A DNA stretch of 64,000 nucleotides from Perilla frutescens (taxonomy: Eukaryota; Streptophyta; Magnoliopsida; Lamiales; Lamiaceae), in the NCBI GenBank assembly GCA_026008535.1, contig BRKX01000002.1, positions 73,429,380 to 73,493,379 of the forward strand, read 5' to 3'. Shown here piece after piece: positions 55,532 to 64,000 of this stretch. Numbering within the stretch: the stretch's first letter is position 1; the number at the start of each line of letters is the position of its first letter. The notes under the pieces are model-generated. The model saw only the letters and a program-made list of their open reading frames with translations, was not told the origin of the DNA and ran no database searches. The translations under genes and the position numbers were made by a program.

Positions 55532-58500
55532 CCGCTCAAGGATACAAGGACCATTATTCAATTGGCTGACCGTTCCAATGTTTACCCCGAGGGAGTGCTT
55601 GAAGATGTCCTAATCAAAGTGGAGAGTCTGATTTTTCCCGCAGACTTCTATGTGCTGGATATGGGCAAAACCAATCCAAAGGCTGTCTGTATACTTTTGG
55701 GCAGACCATTCATGAAGACGGCACATACGAAGATTGATGTCGATAAAGACATATTGACGTGCGAGTTCGATGGAGACAGAGTTACCTTCAACATCATGGA
55801 AGCAATGAAGTACCCCAATGACACTGAGGGTGTACATGTGATCGACATTTTTGAGCCTATGATCCAAGAAAAAATGCCAAGGCTGCTGGCAAAGGATCCA
55901 CTTGATTGGGTACTTCAGAACAGTAAGATCGATTGGGATGCTGAAGAGGAACGAGATAAGCAAATCAAAGAGGCAATTATGCAATTGTATCACATCAAAG
56001 CCGGTTTTTCAAGGGATAAACGTCTGCCTTTGCCCACAACAAGGCAGGGTGATAAACTGGTGCGGTCTATCATCAAGCCACCCAAGATGGAATTGAAGGA
56101 GTTGCCCGATCACCTCAAATATGCCTATTTGGGTGAAGGAGAGAATTTGCCAGTTATTATCAGTTCATCGTTGAACATGAAGCAGGAAGTCAAGTTGATA
56201 GCACTATTGAAGATGCACAAGGAAGCAATTGGATGGACCTTGGCCGACATCAAGGGCATAAGTTCCACCATTTGCATGCATCAGATCCAGTTGGAAGAAG
56301 GGGCAAAACTAGTGCAAGATCCCCAAAGGAAGCTGAACCCCTTGATGAAGGAAGCTGTGTTAAAAGAGATTCTAAAGCTGCTCGATATGGGCATTATCTT
56401 CCCTGTGCCCGACAGTGAGTGGGTGAGTCCTATTCACGTTGTGCCCAAAAAGTCTGGAATCCAGGTTGTGGAGAATGAAAACAAGGAACTTATTCAGATG
56501 AGATTGCAGACCGGATGGAGAGTTTGCATTGACTACCGCAAGTTGAATGCAGTCACAAAGAATGATCATTTTTCTTTGCCCTTCATCGATCAGATGTTGG
56601 AGAGGCTTGCGGGGAAATCGTACTTCTGTTTTCTGGATGGGTATTCTGGATATATGCAGATTGTGGTGTCCCAAGCCGATCAAGGCAAAACGACATTCAC
56701 TTGCCCCTTTGGCACATTTGCCTACAGAAGGATGCCTTTTGGCCTTTACAACGCTCTAGGCACATTCCAACGGTGCATGATGAGTATATTTTCTGATATG
56801 CTTGAGACTTGTATTGAGATCTTTATGGACGACTTCACAGTTTATGGAGATAGCTTTGATCAATGTCTTGATCATTTGAGCAAGGTACTGAGCCGCTGTG
56901 TGGAAAAAGACTTGGTGTTGAATTATGAGAAGTGTCACTGTATGGTAAGAGAAGAAATCATGCTGGGACATGTAGTATCCGAGCGAGAAATTGAGGTGGA
57001 CAGGGCAAAAGTGGAGGTCATTGCCAAATTGCCCTATCCCATCAATGTTAAGCAGATTCAGGCATTTCTAGGTCATGCGGGTTTCTATCGTCGATTCATT
57101 AAGGACTTCACAAAGATTGCTCAACCACTCACAAACCTGCTACAATTGGAGGTAAAATTTGACTTTGATGATGACTTCAAGGAAGCTTTTCATACATTGC
57201 AGAATATGTTAGTCTCTTCCCCCATTATCCAACCTCCGGATTGGGGAATGCCATTTGAGGTGATGTGTGATGCCAGTGGATTTGCCGTTGGAGCAGTCTT
57301 GGGCCAGAAAAGAGGCAAAGAGAGCTATGTTATCTATTATGCCTCCAAGACATTAAATGCCGCGCAACGCAACTATACCACCACGGAGAAGGAGCTGTTA
57401 GCAGTAGTGTTCGCTTTTGAGAAGTTATGTTCCTATCTGTTGGGGGCACAAGTGATTGTTTACACGGATCACGCAGCTCTGAAGTACCTACTGTCTAAGA
57501 ATGAGTCAAAGCCGAGACTCATAAGGTGGATTTTGCTCTTACAAGAGTTCGATGTGAAGATCAAAGACAAGACTGGGGCAGAAAACCTGGTTGCAGACCA
57601 TCTCAGCCGTCTGATGGTAGAGAGCAAAGAGGAGATCACTAAGAATTTTCCAGATGAGCACTTGTATGAGGTTGCGGGCAAAACAGCAAGGGAGCCATGG
57701 TTTGCCGACATAGTGAACTACCTGGTCGCAAGGCAGTTTCCAGTTGGTTTGAGTGACTATCAAAAGAATAAGATGAAGCGTGAGTGCAAGTTCTATATCT
57801 GGGAAGCACCAGCTCTTTGGAAAATTGGAACCGATCAAGTCATAAGAAGGTGCGTCAGTGATGATGAGGTCCTAGACATCTTGAAGTTCTACCATAACAA
57901 TGCATGTGGAGGTCATTTCGGTCCACATAGAACAACAAGGAAGGTATTAGATGGAGGATTTTACTGGCCTACATTATTCAGGGATGCTTATATATTTGTG
58001 AAGAAGTGCAAGAATTGCCAGATGACTGGGAATATTTCTATTCGGGAGGCCATGCCACAAACACCTATCATACCCGTGGAAGTCTTCGACATATGGGGCA
58101 TAGATTTCATGGGACCATTTTCTAAGTCAGGTAATAATCTCTACATTATCCTGGCTGTAGATTATGTGTCCAAGTGGGTGGAAGCAAAATCCACTCCAAC
58201 GAATGATGCAAATACGGTGGTGAAGTTCCTGAGGGCAAATGTGTTCTGTCGCTTTGGAATGCCCAAAGTCCTGATCAGTGATCAAGGGACTCATTTCTGC
58301 AACTCAGTCATAAAGAAGATGATGGCAAAGTATGAGGTCACACACAAGGTTACTACTGCATATCACCTCCAGGCAAATGGACAAGCAGAAGTCTCAAACA
58401 GGGAGATCAAAAATATTCTGGAAAAAGTTATTGGACCAAGGCGCAAAGACTGGAGCAATCACTTGGAAGATGCTCTGCGGGCATATCGCACAGCCTACAA

Positions 58501-58990
58501 GACACCTATTGGGATGTCTCCTTATAGGCTGGTTTTTGGAAAGTATTGCAATTTGCCTGTGGGAATGGAGCATAAAGTATTCCGGGCAATCAAAAAGTTG
58601 AATTTCAATAATGAATGCGCTGGAATTGAGAGGAAGCTGCAGATCCAAGAATTGGAAGAGTTGAGGTCCGAGGCCTATGATAATGCTGTGATGTATAAGG
58701 AAATAACCAAGAGATACCACGATGCACTCGCAAGGGGCAAACAGTTGCTCTGTGGGCAAAAGGTACTCGTGTTTAACTCAAAGCTCAAATTGCATGCGGG
58801 CAAATTGAAATCAAAATGGATGGGACCCTATCTGGTGCAACATCAACACCCAAGTGGAGCAATCGATCTGGTGAATCCAAAAGATGGGTGCGAATTTCGA
58901 GTCAATGGGCAGAGGGTGAAACCATATTTCGAGCAAGAGAAGGAAACTTGGGCAGAAACCCAAGTTTTGAGCAGTCCTGAGTACTACTGA
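55532..58990 (+). CDS. Pol: rest of protease, reverse transcriptase, RNase H, integrase
   Basis: In frame with gag. After the protease remainder comes RT (GWRVCIDYRKLNAVTKNDHF, LPFIDQMLERLAGKSYFCFL, catalytic FMDD at 56,822-56,833), RNase H (MCDASGFAVGAVLGQK, YTDHAALKYLLSK, ADHLSRL) and integrase with the zinc region (HNNACGGHFGPH, CKNCQ) and D, D, E motifs in GIDFMGPF, LISDQGTHF and NGQAEVSNREIK. No chromodomain follows. The frame is uninterrupted for 1,153 codons. All catalytic residues I can check are present, so only the upstream stop prevents a full polyprotein. Confidence 0.92.
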   Translation, partial: PLKDTRTIIQLADRSNVYPEGVLEDVLIKVESLIFPADFYVLDMGKTNPKAVCILLGRPFMKTAHTKIDVDKDILTCEFDGDRVTFNIMEAMKYPNDTEGVHVIDIFEPMIQEKMPRLLAKDPLDWVLQNSKIDWDAEEERDKQIKEAIMQLYHIKAGFSRDKRLPLPTTRQGDKLVRSIIKPPKMELKELPDHLKYAYLGEGENLPVIISSSLNMKQEVKLIALLKMHKEAIGWTLADIKGISSTICMHQIQLEEGAKLVQDPQRKLNPLMKEAVLKEILKLLDMGIIFPVPDSEWVSPIHVVPKKSGIQVVENENKELIQMRLQTGWRVCIDYRKLNAVTKNDHFSLPFIDQMLERLAGKSYFCFLDGYSGYMQIVVSQADQGKTTFTCPFGTFAYRRMPFGLYNALGTFQRCMMSIFSDMLETCIEIFMDDFTVYGDSFDQCLDHLSKVLSRCVEKDLVLNYEKCHCMVREEIMLGHVVSEREIEVDRAKVEVIAKLPYPINVKQIQAFLGHAGFYRRFIKDFTKIAQPLTNLLQLEVKFDFDDDFKEAFHTLQNMLVSSPIIQPPDWGMPFEVMCDASGFAVGAVLGQKRGKESYVIYYASKTLNAAQRNYTTTEKELLAVVFAFEKLCSYLLGAQVIVYTDHAALKYLLSKNESKPRLIRWILLLQEFDVKIKDKTGAENLVADHLSRLMVESKEEITKNFPDEHLYEVAGKTAREPWFADIVNYLVARQFPVGLSDYQKNKMKRECKFYIWEAPALWKIGTDQVIRRCVSDDEVLDILKFYHNNACGGHFGPHRTTRKVLDGGFYWPTLFRDAYIFVKKCKNCQMTGNISIREAMPQTPIIPVEVFDIWGIDFMGPFSKSGNNLYIILAVDYVSKWVEAKSTPTNDANTVVKFLRANVFCRFGMPKVLISDQGTHFCNSVIKKMMAKYEVTHKVTTAYHLQANGQAEVSNREIKNILEKVIGPRRKDWSNHLEDALRAYRTAYKTPIGMSPYRLVFGKYCNLPVGMEHKVFRAIKKLNFNNECAGIERKLQIQELEELRSEAYDNAVMYKEITKRYHDALARGKQLLCGQKVLVFNSKLKLHAGKLKSKWMGPYLVQHQHPSGAIDLVNPKDGCEFRVNGQRVKPYFEQEKETWAETQVLSSPEYY

Positions 58991-59558
58991 AGGCACAACA
59001 CGGTCGAGCCAAAGACCTTAAACAAAGGCGCTAGACGGGAGGCAACCCGGTTTGTTTACTTGCTTTAATTTCAATTATGTTTGTTATTTGTATTTTGTTT
59101 GTGAATTAACGCTGCAGGAAGGCAAAGACTGGAAACGCATCACTGTGGGCAAAGTCATGTGCAGGGCACAACAAGTTTTAAGTGTGTGGGTGGGTACTGT
59201 AGCAGATTTGACTGATTGGACACGAACAGCAGCTGCAGAGACGGTTGATTTTCCCATGCAGTGTGATGATTGTTGAAAATTGAGGCCGAAAAAAGGAGAG
59301 TGAGGGAGAGATGATATATACATATAATTATTTTGAATTATAAACATATCTCCCTCTCCAATTCAAAAACCCCCAAATCTCTCAAAATTAGGTACAACCG
59401 TTTCCTAAATTCTCGGCCACGATCTCTCTGCACAAACCCACCACCCTCACAACACCCCACGTCTCCAGAAGCATTCAAATACCCCCCTCTCGATTTCTCA
59501 CAAATCGAGCAAAGCAAACCCTACCTCACAAATTTCCCAAACCCTTGTCAAGAAAAAA
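58991..59558 (+). other. Non-coding spacer between pol and ORF3
   Basis: Contains short open frames only. The sequence from 59,340 on is C-rich and may be the leader of ORF3. No splice signal was identified with confidence. Confidence 0.5.
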
Positions 59559-61685
59559 GTGGTGAATGCAAAGAAAACCGAAGAAACTGCCAAGCGAGGC
59601 ACACGTCGCAGTGCCCGCAACGCCGGCGACTCATCGCAAGAAACGACGCAGACCACCCAGTCGACCCAGCCCGAGGAGCCGAAACAAAGCTCCGAACCCG
59701 TTCTAAACCCTTCACCGATCCAGACCATTCTACCACAACACCCACCGCTCCCGCCGTCACAAGCAGAGAAAAAGAAACGAGTACCGCCGAAGGCTAAGGG
59801 CGGTGCATCGAAGAAAAAGAAGGTTGAGGCTGATAAGGGCAAACCTCAGAGCCCACCACAAGCTGGGCAAAACCCTGACCCAACGCCCACACCTGAGAAG
59901 TCACCAACGCCTGAGAAGCCACCTACACCCTAACCCAGCGAAGAATCATTCGAGTCTGAGCCTGAGAAAGAACCGGAGAAGAACGGGGAGGACGATGGTG
60001 GACCAGAGAAAGAAGATGAGGTAGAGGAAGAAAAACAAAATGGCAGCGGTGATGAAGAAGAAGGCGATGATGAAGCTGAAAGTGAGAGTATGGAAGAAGA
60101 TGACAAGGAGGAGGAGAAACTAGAGCAAGATCAGCAAGAGGAGAAGGAGAAAGAACAAGAACTGAAAAAAGAGAAAGAGGAATCGTGGGAGGACGACAAA
60201 GTGACCTCAGAGGGATCTACCTCTGAGAATGCCCCCAGCCAGTCTGAGCAACCGAAACAGGCACAACCCGATCCACCCGTAGAGAAGAAGATGTCGAAGA
60301 AGGCAAAACCACAGGAGGTCTCGAAGGAGGCACAGAGAGAACCAAGCCAAAGCAAGAGACCCGATGTGCCCGAAAAGTCCAAGAGCAAGCCAAAGGGAAC
60401 TAAGTCAACCAGCAAAGAGTCAAAGAAGCCAGTCAGCAAGGAGTCAAAGAAACAAGAGAAGCTACCCACCAAGAGAAGGCTAGATGTGGAGCAATCCCAC
60501 AATGAAGAGGAAGAGAAGTCAGTGCACAGTGAGGAAGTGGAACCGGAAATCCAAATCATCCCAGCTCCGGTTCAATCCTATGTGCCCCCAAAGGTGAAAA
60601 AGGGCACAAAAAGCAGGGTGCCAATCAGAACCCTCCCCCGCCGCTTGGCGAAGGAGGAGAAGGATGATCCAAGCAGCTCGAGACAAGGAATTGTCGAGAG
60701 ATTGAACAAGAAGAAGCATCTGCCCCTTTATGTTCTTGATGACAGCACGCTAAATACACTTAGAGTCATGGACCAAGTGTATGAATACTTTGCCAACATC
60801 GGCTGGGAGCAAGTACTCGGCTGGAGGAACATGGTACACCCTTCTTTAACCATTGAATTTCTTTCCTCATATGAGTTTAAACCAGTGCAGGGATTTAGTC
60901 TGGAGACACCCAGAGTTGTGAACTTCTATATAGCTGGAGAGAGCTATAGCATGTCAATCTCAGGATTGAATCTGCTGTTGGATTTCATCCAACCAAAAGA
61001 TGTGCATTCGAAGTGGTACAAAGAAGCAGCAACCAGTGTTGGCGACGACTGGAGTCGAAACATTCAGCAAAGGTGGGAGGAAATTAGAGGCAAAGGCTTC
61101 TATCTTTCGGGCTCAAGCAAGGACAAGCACATGTCTGACCACGCCCTCCAGATTTGCCATAGATGGATGGCATTCAACCTTTATGGGCGCAAGGATGGTA
61201 CAGGCCAAGTCACGCAGCAGGAGGTATTCCTATTATGGAACATGGTGCACAAACGGAAGGTCAACCTCGGCTACATTCTGGCGGTCCAATTGCAGGCTCA
61301 GACCAGCAACACCAGAACAACTATTGTAGCTTTGGGCATGTTCGTGGCAAGGCTGTTTGAAGGTTTGAAAGGTGACGACCTCGACGACATCTTTGAGGGG
61401 TACCCAGATCTTGACGACGCAACAGAGTATCTCGATGCCCAGAGGCTGGAGCGGATGCAGCTAGTTGGGATCACTGAAGAGAACACCCCATACTTCCTCC
61501 CTTTTGACGAACCAACATACTTTGACAAGAGAAAGGCCCCCAAGGCACAAGAAGGATCACCCAGGGCACAAGAAGGACCGAGCAGGGAACAGAGCAGTGC
61601 AGATTCAAAGAAGCTCGAAAGAGTTGAGAAAGCCCTGCAGAGCATTTGTGTTCACCTCAGGTTAGACTACCCCTCCTCTCCTTAA
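59559..61685 (+). pseudogene. Third ORF of the Athila-type element, interrupted by one stop
   Basis: A single frame runs 59,559-61,685, with a TAA at 59,931-59,933 splitting it. No ATG opens the first part (it begins with GTG GTG), so the start is lost or supplied by splicing. The N-terminal half is very rich in Lys, Glu, Pro and Ser (e.g. EEEGDDEAESESMEED), with a possible NLS-like KKKKV. The C-terminal half is globular: LNKKKHLPLYVLDDSTLNTL, RVMDQVYEYFANIGWEQVLG, YEFKPVQGFSLETPRVVNFY, ALQICHRWMAFNLYG. It resembles the Athila ORF1 / putative plant transposon protein family (from memory). I see no signal peptide or membrane segment, so an envelope role is not supported. Confidence 0.75.
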
Positions 61686-62883
61686 GTCATGTTTTATCCC
61701 CAGTAGTTTAGGATTTGTTTTTATTTTTGTTTGTGTGTTTAGTGTCTATTTTTGTTTTTGTATATTTGCGTCTGTATATATAGAGTCTGTTTTGGGCATA
61801 TCTAACCCACATTACTGCTTGTACCCGCAAGGTTACTTTGCACAGCAAGTGTGTGGGAGGGATATGCCTAGGTCGTTGTGTTTGTATGTTTTGTTTTTAT
61901 TTTGTGTGTGCATGTTGAGTCTATAGCATATGAGTCATAGATTGACATTGGGCATATATGGACATAAATTTATTAGGCAGATGGAATTAATTAATCGCAT
62001 GTGAAAGCAATATATAACTACCCAGTGAGCTTTGAGCTCAAATTAACATTTGCGACTTCTTTCTGTGTGTTTAAATTCCACCACCTCATTTGATGCTTAC
62101 TTGCTTGTGCCCTATCAAACTTGATTTCATGTTCTCATGTATACTTAGATGATTAAGGCATTTTCTTTCGTCGTTATTTGGCCATATTATTCACTGATAA
62201 ATGCTTCTCATTGCTGCCATTATTTGAGCCTACTTATTTGTTCATAACCTGCGTTCTAAAAATCTCTCTTTAAAGAGTATCTTATGACTGGGAATGAAAC
62301 CTTTTATGCTCGTATTGGTAGTATGTTTAAGCCAAATAGTGACAGGGTGCCAGAAATGGGCACAAAGAAAGAAAAAAATAATAATAATAAAAAAAAAGAC
62401 AGAGAGAAAATGAAAAATAAGTGTATAAATAAAATGGTTTCCCAGGTTGTTATGTGGGCACAGAGCTGCCAGTGCTGATTTTGCCCGAATACTATTGAAG
62501 GTAGCCAGTTCCTAAATATTTCCAACCTTGATCCGCATGCCCCATTACAACCCTCACAAGACCTTTTGATATGCATGCATGTGAATATAGTGAATTGTTT
62601 ATACAGGGTGTTTGCAAGTTTGTTGATGATGATTGGGTGGAATTGTTGAGAGTAAACACTTAACCTAAACACTCGAGAAAAAGGCGAGCTGAGTGCACAC
62701 TTCAATAGTTGTACTAGCCTGTGTTTGATTGATTCGATGTGCCTGCATCATTATGTTCAATTGTTATGCCCTTTATCAACTTATGATTCATATGCTGTAT
62801 TGTCTTGTTTTGAGTCATTTGAGTCTTCTGCTTGTTGTTTTTTTCGAGTTAAAGTTGCATTCATACTTGAGGACAAGTATAGT
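61686..62883 (+). other. Long non-coding 3' region of the Athila-type element
   Basis: No coding frame of note. This region between the last ORF and the polypurine tract is usual for Athila-like elements. An A-rich stretch lies at about 62,375-62,400. Confidence 0.6.
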
Positions 62884-62899
62884 CCAAGTGTGTGGGTGT
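62884..62899 (+). other. Polypurine tract region
   Basis: TTGAGGACAAGTATAGTCC leads into AAGTGTGTGGGTG immediately before the 3' LTR start. The GGACAAG...AAGTGTGKGGG form is common in Athila/Tat elements and marks the plus-strand primer. It confirms the LTR begins at TGATG. Confidence 0.7.
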
Positions 62900-64000
62900 G
62901 ATGAAGACTCAAATTCGTGCTTTTTCCTTTATCTTTTTACACCCTTTTTAAGTGTTTAGTATAGAGTCTAGTATAGTTTTGGGGGTAAAGCTGATTACAG
63001 GAGGATGAGGGCACAAAACCACCACAACATGCACAGACAGGTGCTATTTATGCCGAGGGCACAAAGAACTAGTTTTCCTGCCGAGGACCCAGTCAAAGTT
63101 GTTACGAGAAATACGCAACATAATCGCGGGCCAGCTCCTATATGCACGTGGAGGTGATGTGGCGGTCAGTTCCGAGTCTTGGGGAGGTCTAAACACGTTG
63201 GGAAGGAAGTGGGGACATCAGGAAGTTACTGGAGACGCTAGGGTTTGTTGCTACCACTCCTAAAATCAAGGAAGAACATGGAGCATGAAGGTGAAGGAAG
63301 TGGAGGAATGCAAGAGCCCCTGCGTGGGTGAAATCTAGGCTGCTTGAAGCCTTAATTCATTTGCTATAAATACTTTTACCTGTTTTTCATATAAAAGCAC
63401 GTTTTTTCACCTAGAAGATACAATTTCCCATTTTCGTACTTAGTTTATTTTCTGGATATTCTGTCTGCCTGAAGCTGGCGATTTGCCCGCAGAGAGGTAG
63501 TTTAGTTGTTCTATTGGTAAAACTGGGGTTGGGCCCAGAAGTTAATCTAGTTATTTCCTTTCCAAGTAAGATGCCTTTTATCATTTCTTTTACTTTCATT
63601 TTTATGTTTAGTGGCTAAGTATCCACTGTTCAAGTCAGAGTAATGGTCTGAGGGTAGAATATGTGCATGAGGTAATCAAACTTTAATGCCTTAAGGGTTC
63701 ACAATCTTAACTTATTTTTCACTTAGACATAGGTAAAGGGTGGTTGGAGATGAAAGCGCGCATTTCTGATTAACTGGTACCAGTGTTAGTTACGTGGGAG
63801 TGTATAGGTGACCCATGCCTCGATACCCGTATAGTAACAAGTCCAGGGGTGACAGCCTTGGTAGTTGAGATTGAGTAGTATATGCAGGCACAAGACTGTG
63901 TCAAACCTACTAGAATCGGGTCGCTTTTGCCCTCAAAGCTGCTATACTTGCAAAACCTTTGTGTGATTCTCTCCTTAGGTTCCTGTATAGTTAGGTCCCT
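62900..64000 (+). repeat. 3' LTR of the Athila-type element, cut by the window end
   Basis: 1,101 bp aligned to 51,941-53,040. About 31 substitutions and two 1-bp indels by eye. Its TATA box is at 63,365-63,372. The remaining ~480 bp, the LTR end and the right TSD are beyond 64,000. Confidence 0.92.

Larger units (their letters stand above)
51941..64000 (+). mobile_element. Athila-type Ty3/gypsy LTR retrotransposon (right end outside window)
   Basis: Layout: 5' LTR, tRNA-Asp primer site, gag-protease, RT-RNase H-integrase, third ORF, long non-coding 3' region, polypurine tract, 3' LTR. There is no chromodomain. The tRNA-Asp primer site, the DLGASINVMP protease motif and the extra 3' ORF place it in the Athila/Tat group, Athila more likely. 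Comparing 1,101 bp of the LTRs by eye gives about 31 substitutions, mostly transitions, and two 1-bp indels, so about 97% identity. It inserted into the tandem repeat at 50.9-51.9 kb. Confidence 0.92.

Noticed and set aside
54874..55554. 226-codon minus-strand frame inside gag
   Set aside because: Antisense shadow of the gag-protease ORF. No domain.
59559..61685. Envelope-like glycoprotein
   Set aside because: No signal peptide, membrane anchor or glycosylation-rich ectodomain visible. The fold looks like the transposon protein family.
1..64000. CRISPR arrays, bacterial operons, rRNA or clear tRNA genes
   Set aside because: None found. Repeats present are satellites, LTRs and MITEs, and gene structure is eukaryotic.

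Overview
The window is nuclear DNA from a flowering plant, most likely a eudicot. It has multi-exon genes with GT-AG introns, plant gene families (EXO70, serine carboxypeptidase-like, PsbP), AT-rich intergenic DNA, many microsatellites and dense layers of plant retrotransposons and MITEs. A Lamiales host is a guess from repeat style only. There is no bacterial, organellar or CRISPR content.

Three host genes look intact. A four-exon short-chain dehydrogenase/reductase-like gene (10,551-12,942, +) encodes 266 aa and lacks the usual catalytic Lys and cofactor glycines. A single-exon EXO70 exocyst subunit (38,631-40,625, -) encodes 664 aa. An eight-exon serine carboxypeptidase-like gene (44,451-47,913, -) encodes 473 aa with a complete Ser-Asp-His triad. 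All exon borders were assembled by eye and keep the frame throughout.

Layout: 1-4.5 kb is repeat relics (palindromic GC block, LTR-like block, a 152-bp hAT-type MITE with perfect 8-bp TSD). 5-7 kb is a broken 3-hydroxyisobutyryl-CoA hydrolase-like pseudogene. 10.5-13 kb is the SDR-like gene. 13.3-17.4 kb is a decayed chromovirus-type Ty3 integrase on the minus strand, split by a 2.19-kb solo LTR with 5-bp TSD. 18.8-25.5 kb is a patchwork: a tRNA-iMet primer site, a 21-bp minisatellite, and three copies of a segment with an exon-like piece, the third split by a 1.36-kb solo LTR with 5-bp TSD. 27.2-28.4 kb is a Tourist-like MITE swollen by triplet repeats, followed by a 51-bp minisatellite and an LTR-like block. 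30-32.4 kb holds three further TIR elements. 32.4-37.5 kb is a run of broken genes: a kelch/F-box-like one, a Ty3 gag relic, and fragments of PsbP, phosphoglycerate mutase and eIF4E. 38.6-48 kb holds the EXO70 and carboxypeptidase genes. 50.2-51.9 kb is an unidentified repeat with a possible MULE terminus.

From 51,941 to beyond the window end lies one young Athila-type Ty3 element: 5' LTR, tRNA-Asp primer site, gag-protease, RT-RNase H-integrase, a third ORF, polypurine tract and a truncated 3' LTR. The two LTRs are about 97% identical by eye. Single in-frame stops break gag-pol and ORF3.

I see no multi-gene functional system. The most unusual items are the cluster of three unrelated intron-bearing gene fragments at 35.0-37.5 kb, the active-site-deficient SDR, and the triplicated exon-like segment. 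All homology calls rest on recognising protein motifs, not on database searches.
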